A program made the translations under genes and the position numbers. From contig VCMS01000030.1 of the NCBI GenBank assembly GCA_022539475.1, positions 392,595 to 456,594 on the forward strand: a stretch of 64,000 nucleotides of DNA, in the 5' to 3' direction. This document shows positions 20,701 through 30,831 of the stretch, one piece after another (positions within the stretch are counted from its first letter, which is position 1; the number at the start of each line of letters is the position of its first letter). The DNA is from Gracilaria domingensis (taxonomy: Eukaryota > Rhodophyta > Florideophyceae > Gracilariales > Gracilariaceae). The notes below the pieces were generated by a model. It searched no databases, had not been told where the DNA came from, and saw only the letters and a program-made list of their open reading frames with translations.

Positions 20701-23114
20701 TGCACAGGGCCCGCTCCATTTCTTTGTTTGACGTCGCTGACGTCAAATATATATCCGACGTCATTTTGGAGGGAATTGACACTAGCGCAAGGCGTCCATA
20801 GAGTCTCTGTTTCAGCTGTGGATGGCATCGAAGTGCCATGAACAGGTTTCTTGGCCTTGATATGGAACAGCATAGGTATATTTGGGCCCCTGTCAGTGGA
20901 GAAATGGCCAGTGCTGGAGGGGAAACCATTTTGAACAACGACACCATCATGAGAGACGGTAACTTCTCCTTCATTCAACACGGAACCTAAAGGTCGTGGT
21001 GGGAAACTCTTCGCATACAATGTGTCCCAGTAGCTTTGCCTCTGCCCCTTAACAGTTTCCCTAAAAGCATTAAACTGTTTGGCCATCCTGTCCGTCATTC
21101 TTGTCTTTCGATCCTGAACAGTAGCCTCATCCACCATCTGTGGATCGTGAGAATGGTTAGAGTTGACTGCAACCAACCAACTATTAGAGTCCAATGTAGG
21201 AAGCGACACCACAATACTCGATGGGCATTTGTTCTTATGTTGTGGACATCGAAATCGCGCAGTCAGAAGACGTCCATCGTGCTTAGAACGCTTTCGAACG
21301 TACCGAAAGTAGTGTAGAGTGTACTGGAATCCAGTCCGCTGTTCCATTGATGAAACAAAATCCATCACATCCTTCGTTTCGCCAATGTAGTGTCCAGGAC
21401 CACGTACATCATTACGAGATAGCCTGCTATCCAGCTTAAAGGACCGTTCAATTACTTCTGACAACAATTCTTCCAGTAAGCTCACGACTAAGCTCTGTAC
21501 CATACAGGGCTTTATCTCTCTCTTTCCTAACTGAAAATCAATAGGAGTTTCGAACCTCACTCTCGGTGTTGAAAGTCTTACAGGCATCTCTGGCAGGAGA
21601 GAGTTCTCATACTCCACCCTTGCGCGCACAATTGCGCGTACCTCCCTCGAGGTAAGCCTCCTGCCGGCGTTTATCTGAAATCCATCAATGCTAGTCATTG
21701 AAAGAGCAGACATGCTTCCAGTAAGAGAGCTCGTGCTTTCCATGACGTCATTTACGTGCACGGAGCTCTCAAGCACCTGCGTTTCAGGTTCACATGCATC
21801 ACCTTCATCCTCTTTTGAGCCCCCAATTCCCCCTTCCGAATCGCTCACACTATGTTCTTCAAAGCTCCCGCCATCATCAACGCTCACACATTCTGGACCC
21901 GCGTTTTCTTTCGAAAGAACGTCCTTCACCAAATCACAAGCCTCTCCAACAAGCAACGAAGTTTTAGCTACTTCACGATTCCTATCCCGACTTTTTTGCG
22001 CACTGTGTACCTTGCTGATCCCTACAAAGTCCCATCGCTTCAAAATAGTGTGTCGCATCTTCTTCAATCTCGTGAGACCATCTTTCCGCAGCTCAGAGTA
22101 GTGATCGCGATGTAGCAATCGGTAACTACCCAGCACCGATTCGGAGACTTCATCAGTTCCGTGGAACACGGCAGCCGAAAGAACCTGTAGCATCCTACTC
22201 TTTATTGCAGCCCAACGAATTCGTTCTGACAACATCTTTTTGTATCCAGACTTGTAAGTAGCTTTCGGAGAAAATCCAGTGTCAGCGGCAAACTCAGTTG
22301 CCATTGATATGACATAGCACCCGCAACTGAATCCATCGCGTTGTCTTTTGTAACCTCTTACTGCTAGAAGATAGTTTTTGTTTGATACTACAGCGCTGCA
22401 CGATCCATTTAGAATTGCAAATTCGAACGCCTCTCTGAAGAATTCCAGTACCTCGGAAGGGCATTCGTAGCCAAGACTGTCACCAAAATACACAGTTGGC
22501 TTTTCTCGTCGACATCGAGACGAACCAATGTACTTCTTTCCCACAAGAACACCCCAGTGGTTACCGCTGATCAAAACAGGCACTAGAACTGTGTGTATTG
22601 CTACGTCTTCATCGCAACTGGCGTTCAATGTGAATGAATTTTTAAGTTGCTTTAGATACTGTTCTCGATCAGAAGGGTTGCATTTTAGGCGTCTTACATA
22701 CCCTCGTAAAGCAACACCGGTGTCACATGGGCAAAAACAAACTCCTGGAGACGGTATCATGTCCATGAATGCTGAAGTTATCAAATCGGAGCATAACTGA
22801 TCTCCGTCACTGGAGCTATGCACGAGCGAAATGGGATGTTCCTCGCTTTTTTCTGCGCGAACAATAGAATAAACGTGTTTATGTATGATAGAACACTTTT
22901 GCACGTTGTCTGTCACATTCAGCCCCGTTTGCCTCACTAAACGGGCATAAAACGATTTGCACATTGACGATGATTCTGGATCATCGTCATTTGCGGTGAC
23001 CTTGTTAAGAACATATTGATCTAAAACAAAAGAAGGAAAATCTGGATTCACAGTTTGTTAGTGAATGTGGAAATGAACCATTTGTGGGGGATTTTCATAC
23101 TTACCGAGAGCCAT
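17763..23114 (-). CDS. Ulp1 protease-MULE transposase fusion (two exons)
   Basis: The long frame has no ATG at its 5' end. A clear intron supplies one: exon 1 is 23114-23105 (ATGGCTCTCG, encoding MAL plus one base), intron 23104-23042 (GTAAGT donor, CACTAAC branch, CCAG acceptor, 63 bp) and exon 2 is 23041-17763. The product is 1,762 residues. N-terminal C48/Ulp1-type peptidase: His in NHWGVL (~165), Asp in YFGDSL (~191), Gln and Cys in KRQRDGFSCG (~237, ~243). Two FAR1/WRKY-GCM1-like zinc modules follow (CPQHKNKCPSS...NHSHDP, ~610-650, and CRKRSEKQLC...HNHPPS, ~975-1020). The MULE DDE domain starts at VSVDCK (~1140), with SMDQS (~1205) and LDEWH (~1225). A SWIM finger CDCRKTGSMGFPCRH (~1500) and a basic tail complete it. 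The Ulp1 part may cut SUMO-like conjugates. Confidence 0.93.
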
Positions 23115-23301
23115 TTGTGACGGTATTGCAGTCAAGAAGTATTGTTTTTGGAAGACATACCGAAACAAAGAGCACTGAATAAGTGTTGTCGATGATGTCG
23201 TCGGCGGTGTCATCGACGGTGTCGTCGATGGTATTTCAAATTTGGGGCACGAACGACGTCGTTCATTTTGAGCTGTACACCAGTGACACTAGACTGTTCT
23301 C
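23115..23301. promoter_or_regulatory. transposase gene 5' region inside the element
   Basis: It lies between the transposase start and the right terminal repeat. It contains short iterations of GTCGTCGATG/GTGTCATCGACGG at 23185-23232, perhaps a binding or promoter segment. Confidence 0.4.
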
Positions 23302-23511
23302 CTTCTGACTTGGCTATGTACGGTTGGGCGAAAGGAACGCGATGTTGAACCCCGCTGTACTATTGGGTTGAAGGCGTAATATGGGGAGGTGGTTGGTCGG
23401 GAGCTCGACCTGCTCTCAGGGCGCATTTATCAGGGTATCCAATGTTGAACCCCACTCCCTGATTGGAGGGGGGTCCTACGTCGGCGACGTCGTGTCGATT
23501 CGGCACTTGCC
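23302..23511 (-). repeat. right 210-bp terminal inverted repeat
   Basis: Reverse complement of the left repeat. The inner end begins CTTCTGACTTGG and the outer end is CGGCACTTGCC. It also serves as the upstream region of the transposase gene. Confidence 0.95.
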
Positions 23512-23520
23512 CGATCTGCT
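23512..23520. repeat. right 9-bp target site duplication
   Basis: CGATCTGCT lies immediately outside the right terminal repeat and is identical to the copy at 17294-17302. Confidence 0.97.
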
Positions 23521-23592
23521 TGGTTGGAGAAATCCTTGGATCAACAAGGCTCCTAGCTAGATGTCATCTCGCGGAAATCATCACTGACCTGA

Positions 23593-25614
23593 ATGGTGAT
23601 AGACAGTCTTCTTCAAACGCGAACCTCCTTATATCTGCCAGTCCTCCGCTTGTCGAACGTGAGAGCAGCTGCCAATTTCTCACGGATTCATTCGGTTCCG
23701 AACATGGTAGGTACTGGTCGCAAGGTGAAACCAACGTATCCGGTTCAATCCGATATTGAAATTGCACAGTCGGTACCAATACAGCCTATATTCAAAATTG
23801 CCGATGGAGCTGGGATACTTTCAGAGGAACTAGTTCCGTATGGAACGACGAAAGCAAAGGTGTCATTGGCAGTTCGAGACCGTCTTGCGAGTTCTCCTGA
23901 CGGCCATCTCGTTATTGTAGCGGGCATTAATCCCACTTCCCTTGGCGAGGGTAAGAGTACAACGACTATCGGCCTGAGCCAAGCGCTGGGAGCGCATATG
24001 AACAAAAATGTGTTCACTTGCATCAGGCAACCAAGCCAAGGTCCCACTTTTGGTATTAAAGGGGGGGCGGCTGGAGGCGGCTGGAGTCAAGTCATTCCCA
24101 TGGACGATTTCAACTTGCACCTTACTGGAGACATTCATGCAATATCCGCAGCTAATAATTTACTCGCTGCAGCAATTGACACTCGTATACTTCATGAAAA
24201 GAATCAAACTGATGACGCGCTTTTCGGGAGGCTTTGTCCATTGAACCCGAAAGATGGCTCTCGTCGTTTTGCTCGCAATATGTTACCCCGTCTGAAGAAG
24301 CTGGGCATAAGTACTACTGACCCCAATAAACTCACTCCAGAAGATATTTCGAAGTTCGTGCGTCTGGACATAAATCCGGATACAATTCAATGGAATCGCG
24401 TGGTAGATGTGAACGATCGCTATCTTCGCTCACTAACGATAGGGAAATCCCCGACTGAAAAAGGCTACATTCGTGATTCAAGTTTCGATATCACTGTGGC
24501 ATCAGAGATTATGGCAATTCTCGCTCTCGCAACCAGCCTCAAAGACCTAAGGGAACGTCTTGGACGCATCGTCATTGCTGAATCACACTCGGGAGAACTG
24601 ATTACAGCCGAAGATCTTGGTGTTGCAGGAGCGCTCACAGTCCTGATGAAGGATGCATTAATGCCGAACTTGCTTCAAACCCTTGAGGGAACTCCTACAT
24701 TCGTTCACGCGGGACCTTTCGCAAACATTGCTTCCGGAAATTCGTCCGTAATAGCTGACCAGTTGGCTCTGAAGCTGGTAGGACCCGATGGCCTCGTAGT
24801 AACGGAAGCTGGCTTTGGGTCTGAAATCGGTCTCGAAAAGTTTGTACATCTGAAATGTCGCCTTGGAGGAGTGGAGCCTTCAGTGATTTTATTGGTTGCA
24901 ACAGTTCGAGCTTTGAAGATGCACGGCGGTGGGCCTCCTGTTTCCGCCGGCACGCCTTTATCTTCAGTATATACTGAAGAGAACATTGACCTTGTGCGAA
25001 AGGGCTTCGCCAACTTGAAACGCCATATAGAGCATACGAAACAATACGGAGTGCCCGTCGTTGTTTGCTGCAACCGTTTTTACACAGACAGTGATAAAGA
25101 GCTTGAGTGCATCGTAAAGTTATCCAAGGACGCTGGGGCGTTTGATGCTGTCGTTTCGAACCACTGGGAGGAAGGGGGCAAAGGGGCCATAGATCTGGCA
25201 AATTCCGTAGTTAACGCAAGCAAAGTTCAGGACAAAAACTTCCGATTCATATACGAAGATGAGGATCCGTTGCGGAAAAAAATAGAAACCGTGGCACAGA
25301 AAGTCTATGGTGCAAAAGGTGTCGAGTTTTCTGAGAAGGCAAGTGAAAGATTGGAACTGTACGAGAAGAAAGGGTTTGGTCAAATGCCAATATGCATCGC
25401 CAAGACACAGTACAGCCTATCAGCTGATGCATCTCTGAAAGGGGCACCGGAGGATTTTGTGCTTCCGGTTAGAGAAGTGCGATTAAGTGCCGGGGCTGGA
25501 TTTGTACTGGTTATATGTGGTAACATCCAGACTATGCCAGGATTGCCCACACGCCCATCCTACTATGACGTAGACATTGATACAGAAACTGGTCGAGTCA
25601 TTGGCCTCATGTAA
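23593..25614 (+). CDS. FTHFS: formate-tetrahydrofolate ligase (10-formyl-THF synthetase), monofunctional
   Basis: This 673-residue enzyme joins formate, ATP and tetrahydrofolate to 10-formyl-THF in one-carbon metabolism. Diagnostic stretches are [11 protein letters not shown], the ATP loop [16 protein letters not shown] (~117-132), [36 protein letters not shown]-type block [15 protein letters not shown] and the C-terminal [16 protein letters not shown]. It is the plant/bacterial monofunctional form, not fused to a dehydrogenase. The first ~40 residues are basic and Ser/Leu-rich ([20 protein letters not shown]), a likely organelle presequence; a second Met just before [13 protein letters not shown] could start a cytosolic form. 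A transposon now ends 81 bp upstream of the ATG, so the promoter may have changed. Confidence 0.96.
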   Translation: MVIDSLLQTRTSLYLPVLRLSNVRAAANFSRIHSVPNMVGTGRKVKPTYPVQSDIEIAQSVPIQPIFKIADGAGILSEELVPYGTTKAKVSLAVRDRLASSPDGHLVIVAGINPTSLGEGKSTTTIGLSQALGAHMNKNVFTCIRQPSQGPTFGIKGGAAGGGWSQVIPMDDFNLHLTGDIHAISAANNLLAAAIDTRILHEKNQTDDALFGRLCPLNPKDGSRRFARNMLPRLKKLGISTTDPNKLTPEDISKFVRLDINPDTIQWNRVVDVNDRYLRSLTIGKSPTEKGYIRDSSFDITVASEIMAILALATSLKDLRERLGRIVIAESHSGELITAEDLGVAGALTVLMKDALMPNLLQTLEGTPTFVHAGPFANIASGNSSVIADQLALKLVGPDGLVVTEAGFGSEIGLEKFVHLKCRLGGVEPSVILLVATVRALKMHGGGPPVSAGTPLSSVYTEENIDLVRKGFANLKRHIEHTKQYGVPVVVCCNRFYTDSDKELECIVKLSKDAGAFDAVVSNHWEEGGKGAIDLANSVVNASKVQDKNFRFIYEDEDPLRKKIETVAQKVYGAKGVEFSEKASERLELYEKKGFGQMPICIAKTQYSLSADASLKGAPEDFVLPVREVRLSAGAGFVLVICGNIQTMPGLPTRPSYYDVDIDTETGRVIGLM

Positions 25615-26361
25615 TGGCCAAGTTCTTGCCGTGGTAAAAGAGATTTCTTTAAGAAACTGGATGAGTGAACAGGTGGTTAAGGCTATGGAAAGAAGCCTGC
25701 GTTGATGTGAATGACCTTCATTGAGAGCAAGCGCAGACAAAACATGTGATTGAAGAAATTATAGTGGAAGTGGTGCTCAAACGGAGGTGTACTCCTCTAC
25801 TGTGTCCGTTATTGATTTCTTGACGATTCCTCGGTAGATGTCCCGAAAGCGTCAAAGCTGCTCGCAAAGCTTCACATCATAAGATCATGTGATACGTAGC
25901 CAAAATTGTGTATACCAGCCCTTTGTCCAAACTGTTATAGTCATCATGGATGAATAGCGGAAAAGCATTTCGTTGGCTATATCCTTCCATCATCGTGGAA
26001 GCCTTACGCATTTTCTCACGGATTGTGGAACCTCTGGGCTCCTACTAGTGGATAGTTTCTAGCGGTGGGAAGCGGCGAGACAACTACCTATGGAAACTAG
26101 TTATATCCAGGCATAGATCAGACGGGCCATCCTGCTGCCTGACACAGGAATAGGTACATGTGCAGTCACTGGTCGAGTCATTGGACTCATGTATTGACCA
26201 TATTTATCGCTTTACAAAAATGAAACTCTTCAAGAACGAGATTAGGTGAACGGAAAGTGGCAAAAGCTTTGGAGAAAAAGCGATATATCCTATGATGGCT
26301 CCCTGACAAAGATGTGATTGATGAAATTCCGATGGACGTATTTTCTCACCGAGGGGTAGAA
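25615..26361. other. intergenic with a diverged duplicate of the preceding gene's 3' end
   Basis: Apart from the duplicated tail listed separately, only short uninformative frames are seen. It is the shared 3' side of the convergent FTHFS and TPR genes. Confidence 0.5.
26168..26337 (+). repeat. diverged duplicate of the FTHFS 3' end (offset 580 bp)
   Basis: 26168-26200 matches 25588-25620 at about 30 of 33 positions and re-encodes the last residues TGRVIGLM, with the stop shifted by one codon. Weaker matches continue to about 26337, for example GACAAAGATGTGATTGATGAAATT against GACAAAACATGTGATTGAAGAAATT at 25736. Confidence 0.75.
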
Positions 26362-27195
26362 TCAATCCAGAGCGCCCAAGAAGTGCCTTTTCACGACAGC
26401 ATCAACCTCATCTGGTCGCTCTTGTGCGCGAAGGTTGTTACTCAGACCATCGATAGCCACCCTTACATTATCATCGGAAAGCTTGTTCTTCCGATATACA
26501 GCTAATGCGGACCTGTAGAAATTCTCGGCTTCAGCCAGACGGCCTTGGCGGTCAATGACAACGGCCATGTAAAGCAGCACATCTCCATACTTTCTCGCCG
26601 ACCGCGCGTCCATCATGCGGTATATGTCAGCAGCACTACGCAAGTGATACTCTGCCTCCGGCGTAAGCCCCCTCTTGCTCAAGTTCTGGGCGTATTCAAC
26701 ATGGGCATCAGCGTTGTCCGAGGTGCAAAACAGGCCGAACTTTGCTCTTGCATCAACTGCTTTCTCAAAGAACTCTCCAGCGCCATCATAGTCCGGCGGT
26801 ATACAGCGCTGTAATGATCCAGCATGCTTCCTACAGAGATCGGCGTAATGGGCAGCTTCCTCAGCAGAGTTGATGTTCGGATCCATGAGTTTGGCAGCAC
26901 CACGAAACGGACGGAAGCTGGGGTCGGAATCAGAGTCAATATCGGACGGATCCGGCGACCGGCGCTGGGGCTTACGTCGAAAGCGGGCAGGCTTCTGACG
27001 ATTTGCGGGACGGGTGTGATTGGCGTCGTCGACGTTCTCAGCGGTCTGTAGGAAAAGATCCTCGAACTCAGCCTTGCTTAGGGTGAAACCTTGCATCACA
27101 TCCACACCCGGGATTTTGACGGCGGTACTGTTTCGCACGCATCGGTCCTTCTCAATGTAGGACTGGCGATAGCCGGGAACAGCGGGGGTTGGCAT
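26362..27195 (-). CDS. TPR-repeat protein of unknown function
   Basis: This 277-residue intronless protein has its ATG at 27195. The N-terminal ~95 residues are basic, then acidic and disordered (RRKPQRRSPDPSDIDSDSDP). The C-terminal part is helical with TPR-like pairs in which Tyr/Leu/Ala positions recur (AHVEYAQNLSKRGLTPEAEYHL, DVLLYMAVVIDRQGRLAEAE, NFYRSALAVYRKN). The pattern resembles kinesin-light-chain or SHNi-TPR-like adaptor repeats. It probably acts as a protein-binding scaffold; no partner is indicated by the context. It is convergent with FTHFS. Confidence 0.72.
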   Translation of the reverse strand: MPTPAVPGYRQSYIEKDRCVRNSTAVKIPGVDVMQGFTLSKAEFEDLFLQTAENVDDANHTRPANRQKPARFRRKPQRRSPDPSDIDSDSDPSFRPFRGAAKLMDPNINSAEEAAHYADLCRKHAGSLQRCIPPDYDGAGEFFEKAVDARAKFGLFCTSDNADAHVEYAQNLSKRGLTPEAEYHLRSAADIYRMMDARSARKYGDVLLYMAVVIDRQGRLAEAENFYRSALAVYRKNKLSDDNVRVAIDGLSNNLRAQERPDEVDAVVKRHFLGALD

Positions 27196-28553
27196 AATAG
27201 GGAAGCAGTGAAGACGCAGACGACGAAGAGGAAGAGAACGAAGGGAAGAACGATAGGAAGAATAAGATCACAAGCAGCGGGACAAGCTCCTCACCGGTTG
27301 CGCACAAAGAACTTATTATGTGGGGGTGGGGGCCACGCGTGGGCAGTGGCGACAACGGAAACGGCGCTTTTTAAGGTAAGGGCGCGAGGGCGCCAGACAG
27401 CGACGGCGGCGAAAGGTCATGGCGGACGACGAGATGGCCAGCTTGCGCCGAGGCGAAGGCAGCGGTTCGTTGTAGCGCGTATCGACGCAGAGGGCCGTTA
27501 CAGACGCTCCGAGCGAGATGCAAATGAGACGAGCGTGTAACGGCCGCATGGCTGCCGCTCGGCGGCCTTTGGGCACGTGGCGGCGCCCGTTGCCGGCGCT
27601 GCGGCGCACTGGCGCGGCGGCACCGGCGCGCGGTGATTGGCTGCAGCTGTCCCACTTTTGCTTGAAATTTCGAACGTGCAGAAACTGCCAATCATGCGCC
27701 AGTCGCCTGCCTCACTGCCAACGATTTCTGATTCGAATAGCCTCCGATCGATGAGCACCTCGCTTCTTCTGTCAGACCTGACGCGCCTCCTTTATCTACA
27801 AAGCCTTCCTCTGAGACCACCTTTGAGGTGGAGCTCCGCAACAAAACGGAAAGTGCGAAGCGCGAACAGATGGTTTGGAACAACGTATTGCATCCGCAAC
27901 TGCGTCGCGCGCCGTGAATCGCAACCTGAGCCGCAGTACCAAGCGTATCCGCGCTGGTATCCGCGCCTCGAAGCTACGCAACTCACGGTCCGGAACCTCT
28001 GGCTATTTACGCTCCATCGGGGCAGCAGGGCGTTGCCCCTCTCGTACACCTGTTTGAACACAAGCAACGGCACTGCCAGTGTCGATCGTTCATGCTTCAT
28101 GCTAATCATGCGACGCTGACCAAGATGATCTTGGTCACGGACCCACAGGACGGCTAAATCATCAAAAATCGGTCCGATGCGCCGTGAAACAGTTGGGTAA
28201 CCGATGCCATATTATATGCTTTTCCGAGCAATGCCATCCACAACTGCGCTTGTCTTTTCGTTTCAGCAGAAAGGCTTCTAACATGATCTCGATCTTCACC
28301 GCAAACCACGTCTGCAGCGGCTGCAGTCACTGCAGTGCAGTGCAGCCATGCCCGGTGTGGACACCCGGTCTGCTCTCGCCCGCAACATTCGCAACTACAC
28401 GCACGAAGGTACCGAACTGCTTCGAGCTCCACCACGGAGTATACATGCTCAGCTCAGATCTCATGAAGGACCAACTGAAGTTATACATGAGCGTTGCGCG
28501 TTACAAACTACACTGCTTCTAACCTATCTGGCGGAGCCCTATCATTTTCCGCA
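27196..28553. other. divergent intergenic region, TPR/AlkB-like
   Basis: 1.36 kb between divergent starts. The part at 27360-27640 is strongly CpG-rich. A run of CTGCAG and CTGCAGTGCAG motifs lies at 28314-28350. Open frames of up to 160 codons are present on both strands but are Arg/Ser-rich, start with non-ATG codons or lack any motif, so none is accepted. Confidence 0.45.
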
Positions 28554-29843
28554 ATGTCCATAGCAGCTCTCTTCGAGGCACCTCGTGGCGTACGCCAACG
28601 CTTCAAGTCTGTAGACATGTCTACTTCAGTTCACGCTTACCCGTTCTTCCTTCCGTACATTGTTCCATTTCTCACTGTAGTCACACAGTACACTTCTTCG
28701 CCATGGCATGCACTCATACCTGCATTTTTCGTCTGGATTATAGTTCCTTGCCTTGATCACATTATCTTGCTAACCCCCAAAGCGCAACTAACACCACTTC
28801 AAAGAAGGCATCTAGACCAAAGACCTATATTCTTGATCGCCGTCCATTTATGGTGTCCAACGTACCTTGCGATATTGATCTGGGCTGCGCACCACGTCAG
28901 CGCTGCACGCTTGCAAACTCTGCAGCTCTTTGGCCTGCTTTCTGCACTGGGTCTTATCGCAGCGGAAGCCATCAATGTAGCCCACGAGCTTCTCCATCGT
29001 CGCAATCGTTGTGAACGTTTCCTGGCCAAGCTCTTATTGATCGCAGTTCAATATGGACACTTCACCATAGAGCATGCGAAAGGACACCATTTTCGCGCGG
29101 CAACGCCGAATGACCCGGCTACGATGCGTTACGGTGAGTCCTTCTACCACTTCCTACCAAGAACTGTTTTCCTGGGCTATTTGTCCGCGTGGCGAATTGA
29201 GAGCGCTAGAGTACAGCGTCTTGGCTTTAGGACATTCTCGTTGCGGAATCAAATGTTGCAGTTTATAACTGGTCAAACAATGTTTATCTTCGCGTTTGGA
29301 TTCTTTTTCGGAGTCGCAGGAATTGCAGTCTTGTTGTCTCAAGCGTTGTTTGCCATAGTATTGCTGGAACTTGTGAATGGCATCGAACACTACGGGTTGA
29401 TGAGACGGCAAAAACAGGATGGAGAGTTTGAAACAGTTGGGCCGCGTCACAGCTGGGATGCACCTCTGCGCGTCTCCAATTTTGTCATGTTCAAGCTCCA
29501 ACTGCACCCCGACCATCATCTCCGTACGTTTTCGATCCCAGCATGAATTCTCTCATACGTTTCAGTATTGAAACTGACTATTAATGCTTTTCATTCTCAT
29601 GTGTCTTACTTAACAGATGCTTCTAAGCGATATCAAAGTCTTCAAAACACGGAAGGCAGTCCTCAACTTCCGTATGGCTACCTTACCCTGGCGCCAATGT
29701 TACTGATTCCGCCCCTCTGGCGTGCTGTCATTGACCCTGTGCTAGACGCATACGAACGCAAATGGGCAGAGGAAGATATGAGGCGTTCATCCGATGCGGC
29801 CAAACCCATTACGCCTCCATGCGACGTTCAATGCTCCTCTTGA
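28554..29843 (+). CDS. AlkB-type alkane 1-monooxygenase-like membrane di-iron enzyme (two exons)
   Basis: Exon 1 is 28554-29523 and exon 2 is 29617-29843. The 93-bp intron has GTACGT and TTAACAG ends and joins CTC-C to AT-GCT, restoring the fourth histidine box. The product is 398 residues with several membrane helices. AlkB-specific boxes are all present: HELLH (144-148), EHAKGHH (173-179), NGIEHYG (275-281) and HPDHHLHASKRYQSL (318-332), the last spanning the splice site. The NxxEHYG box separates AlkB/XylM-type hydroxylases from ordinary desaturases. The expected reaction is terminal hydroxylation of an alkane or alkyl chain with a rubredoxin- or ferredoxin-type donor; the true substrate is unknown. 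ATG 28554 is the first in frame (the frame extends upstream only from a TTG). Its last 35 bp overlap the opposite gene's 3' end. Confidence 0.88.
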
Positions 29844-30831
29844 TTTTGATCAAGTCACCGTCTTTGTAATGTCGCTCGACTACAATACGAGTATCGTCAC
29901 AGAGCCATCCCGCTTCGATAAGCACGGAACTTCCCTCACGCAACAGACGTACAGATATTCCTTTGGGAAGTGTTATTAGTTCACCTTCGACACAATCTCT
30001 GCTCAAGACTCCGCTTGTTTGTCGAATGCTAGAATCTTCCGGAAAGATTACTTCCTCTGCTTCATATTCCCACGACCCATATAGGCTGGCAACCTCCAAC
30101 TTAGGTCCTTCGGCAAACCGATCCCCTCCACCACAACCCGGTAGAACCTGCCCGTCACAAAACTCGCCCCCCCAGCTTTCGTTGAAGACGGTTACATCCC
30201 CAAAATTCTCGGTTAGACGGAAACTCAGCTGCACCCGCTGCTTCCCATTTGCAAGAATTGTGTACAATGCAGACTTGCCAAGCTCTACTGAGCCGCAACT
30301 AATGCACCCATCCGAGAACCCTCCGTTCCCTGGCCCCTCCAATTTTACAACTGAAACTTCCGGTATTACTGCATCTGCTTCACAACCGACGCTAGGTAAT
30401 GCTCTTGTACGTTTCAAGTAAAGAGCACCCTCGGTGACCCTGGAGCTGGAGACCGTATCAAATCCGTTGGGTGCAACTCCCCAATCTCGAAACTCATCAG
30501 GAACGTATCGATCTGGAATTGGAAGCAAAGTACCATGTGAGCTGAATGTAGCTTCGAATCCAAACCATTCTCCATCCGTGGCCGTTTTTAGATCCCCGTT
30601 ATCGAAACCGAACGAGGGTGTAGGAAAAAGAGAGCGCTGAGGTCCCTCCTCGAAAGTTTTAGCGACAGACGTTTCTATTCCACTGTGTTGCATAAGCGGT
30701 AACGAAATGCGAGAGCGTTTCCAAGAGTTTGTTCTGACATGCTGGGTTCTGCGAGGATCCCAAGAGTTCGGAGTAAAAAGTCTATATTTCTTGCGGAGGA
30801 CTGCAATAGAATTGTTAAACGCCAAACCCAT
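29809..30831 (-). CDS. conserved unknown protein, probably plastid-targeted
   Basis: I chose ATG 30831 (context AACAAAATGGG); the frame extends upstream to 30990 only from a GTG. The product is 340 residues. The first ~55 residues are rich in Arg, Ser and Asn and lack acidic residues, like a transit peptide. The mature part begins with GEWFGFEATFSSHGTLLPIP, then a YVPDEFRDWGV block, several Cys/Gly-rich strands (DGCISCGSVELGK, LPGCGGGDRF) and a beta-rich C-terminus. The layout suggests a lipocalin-like DUF3598-type barrel of photosynthetic lineages, but I cannot confirm that family. Its 3' end overlaps the AlkB-like coding sequence by 35 bp in antisense. Confidence 0.6.
   Translation of the reverse strand: MGLAFNNSIAVLRKKYRLFTPNSWDPRRTQHVRTNSWKRSRISLPLMQHSGIETSVAKTFEEGPQRSLFPTPSFGFDNGDLKTATDGEWFGFEATFSSHGTLLPIPDRYVPDEFRDWGVAPNGFDTVSSSRVTEGALYLKRTRALPSVGCEADAVIPEVSVVKLEGPGNGGFSDGCISCGSVELGKSALYTILANGKQRVQLSFRLTENFGDVTVFNESWGGEFCDGQVLPGCGGGDRFAEGPKLEVASLYGSWEYEAEEVIFPEDSSIRQTSGVLSRDCVEGELITLPKGISVRLLREGSSVLIEAGWLCDDTRIVVERHYKDGDLIKIKRSIERRMEA

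Larger units (their letters stand above)
17303..23511. mobile_element. complete Mutator-like element (MULE) with Ulp1-transposase fusion gene
   Basis: This 6,209-bp element is bounded by 210-bp terminal inverted repeats starting GGCAAGTGCCGAATCGAC and flanked by perfect 9-bp direct duplications CGATCTGCT (17294-17302 and 23512-23520). A 9-bp duplication with long inverted repeats is the Mutator hallmark. The single gene (minus strand) encodes a MULE transposase. The repeats differ at about one position by eye and the gene is intact, so the insertion is young and possibly active. It sits 81 bp upstream of the formate-THF ligase start codon, separating that gene from its former upstream DNA. 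Confidence 0.97.

Noticed and set aside
27637-28119. 160-codon plus-strand frame upstream of the AlkB-like gene
   Set aside because: Non-ATG start, Arg/Ser-rich and featureless, and competing frames lie on the other strand.
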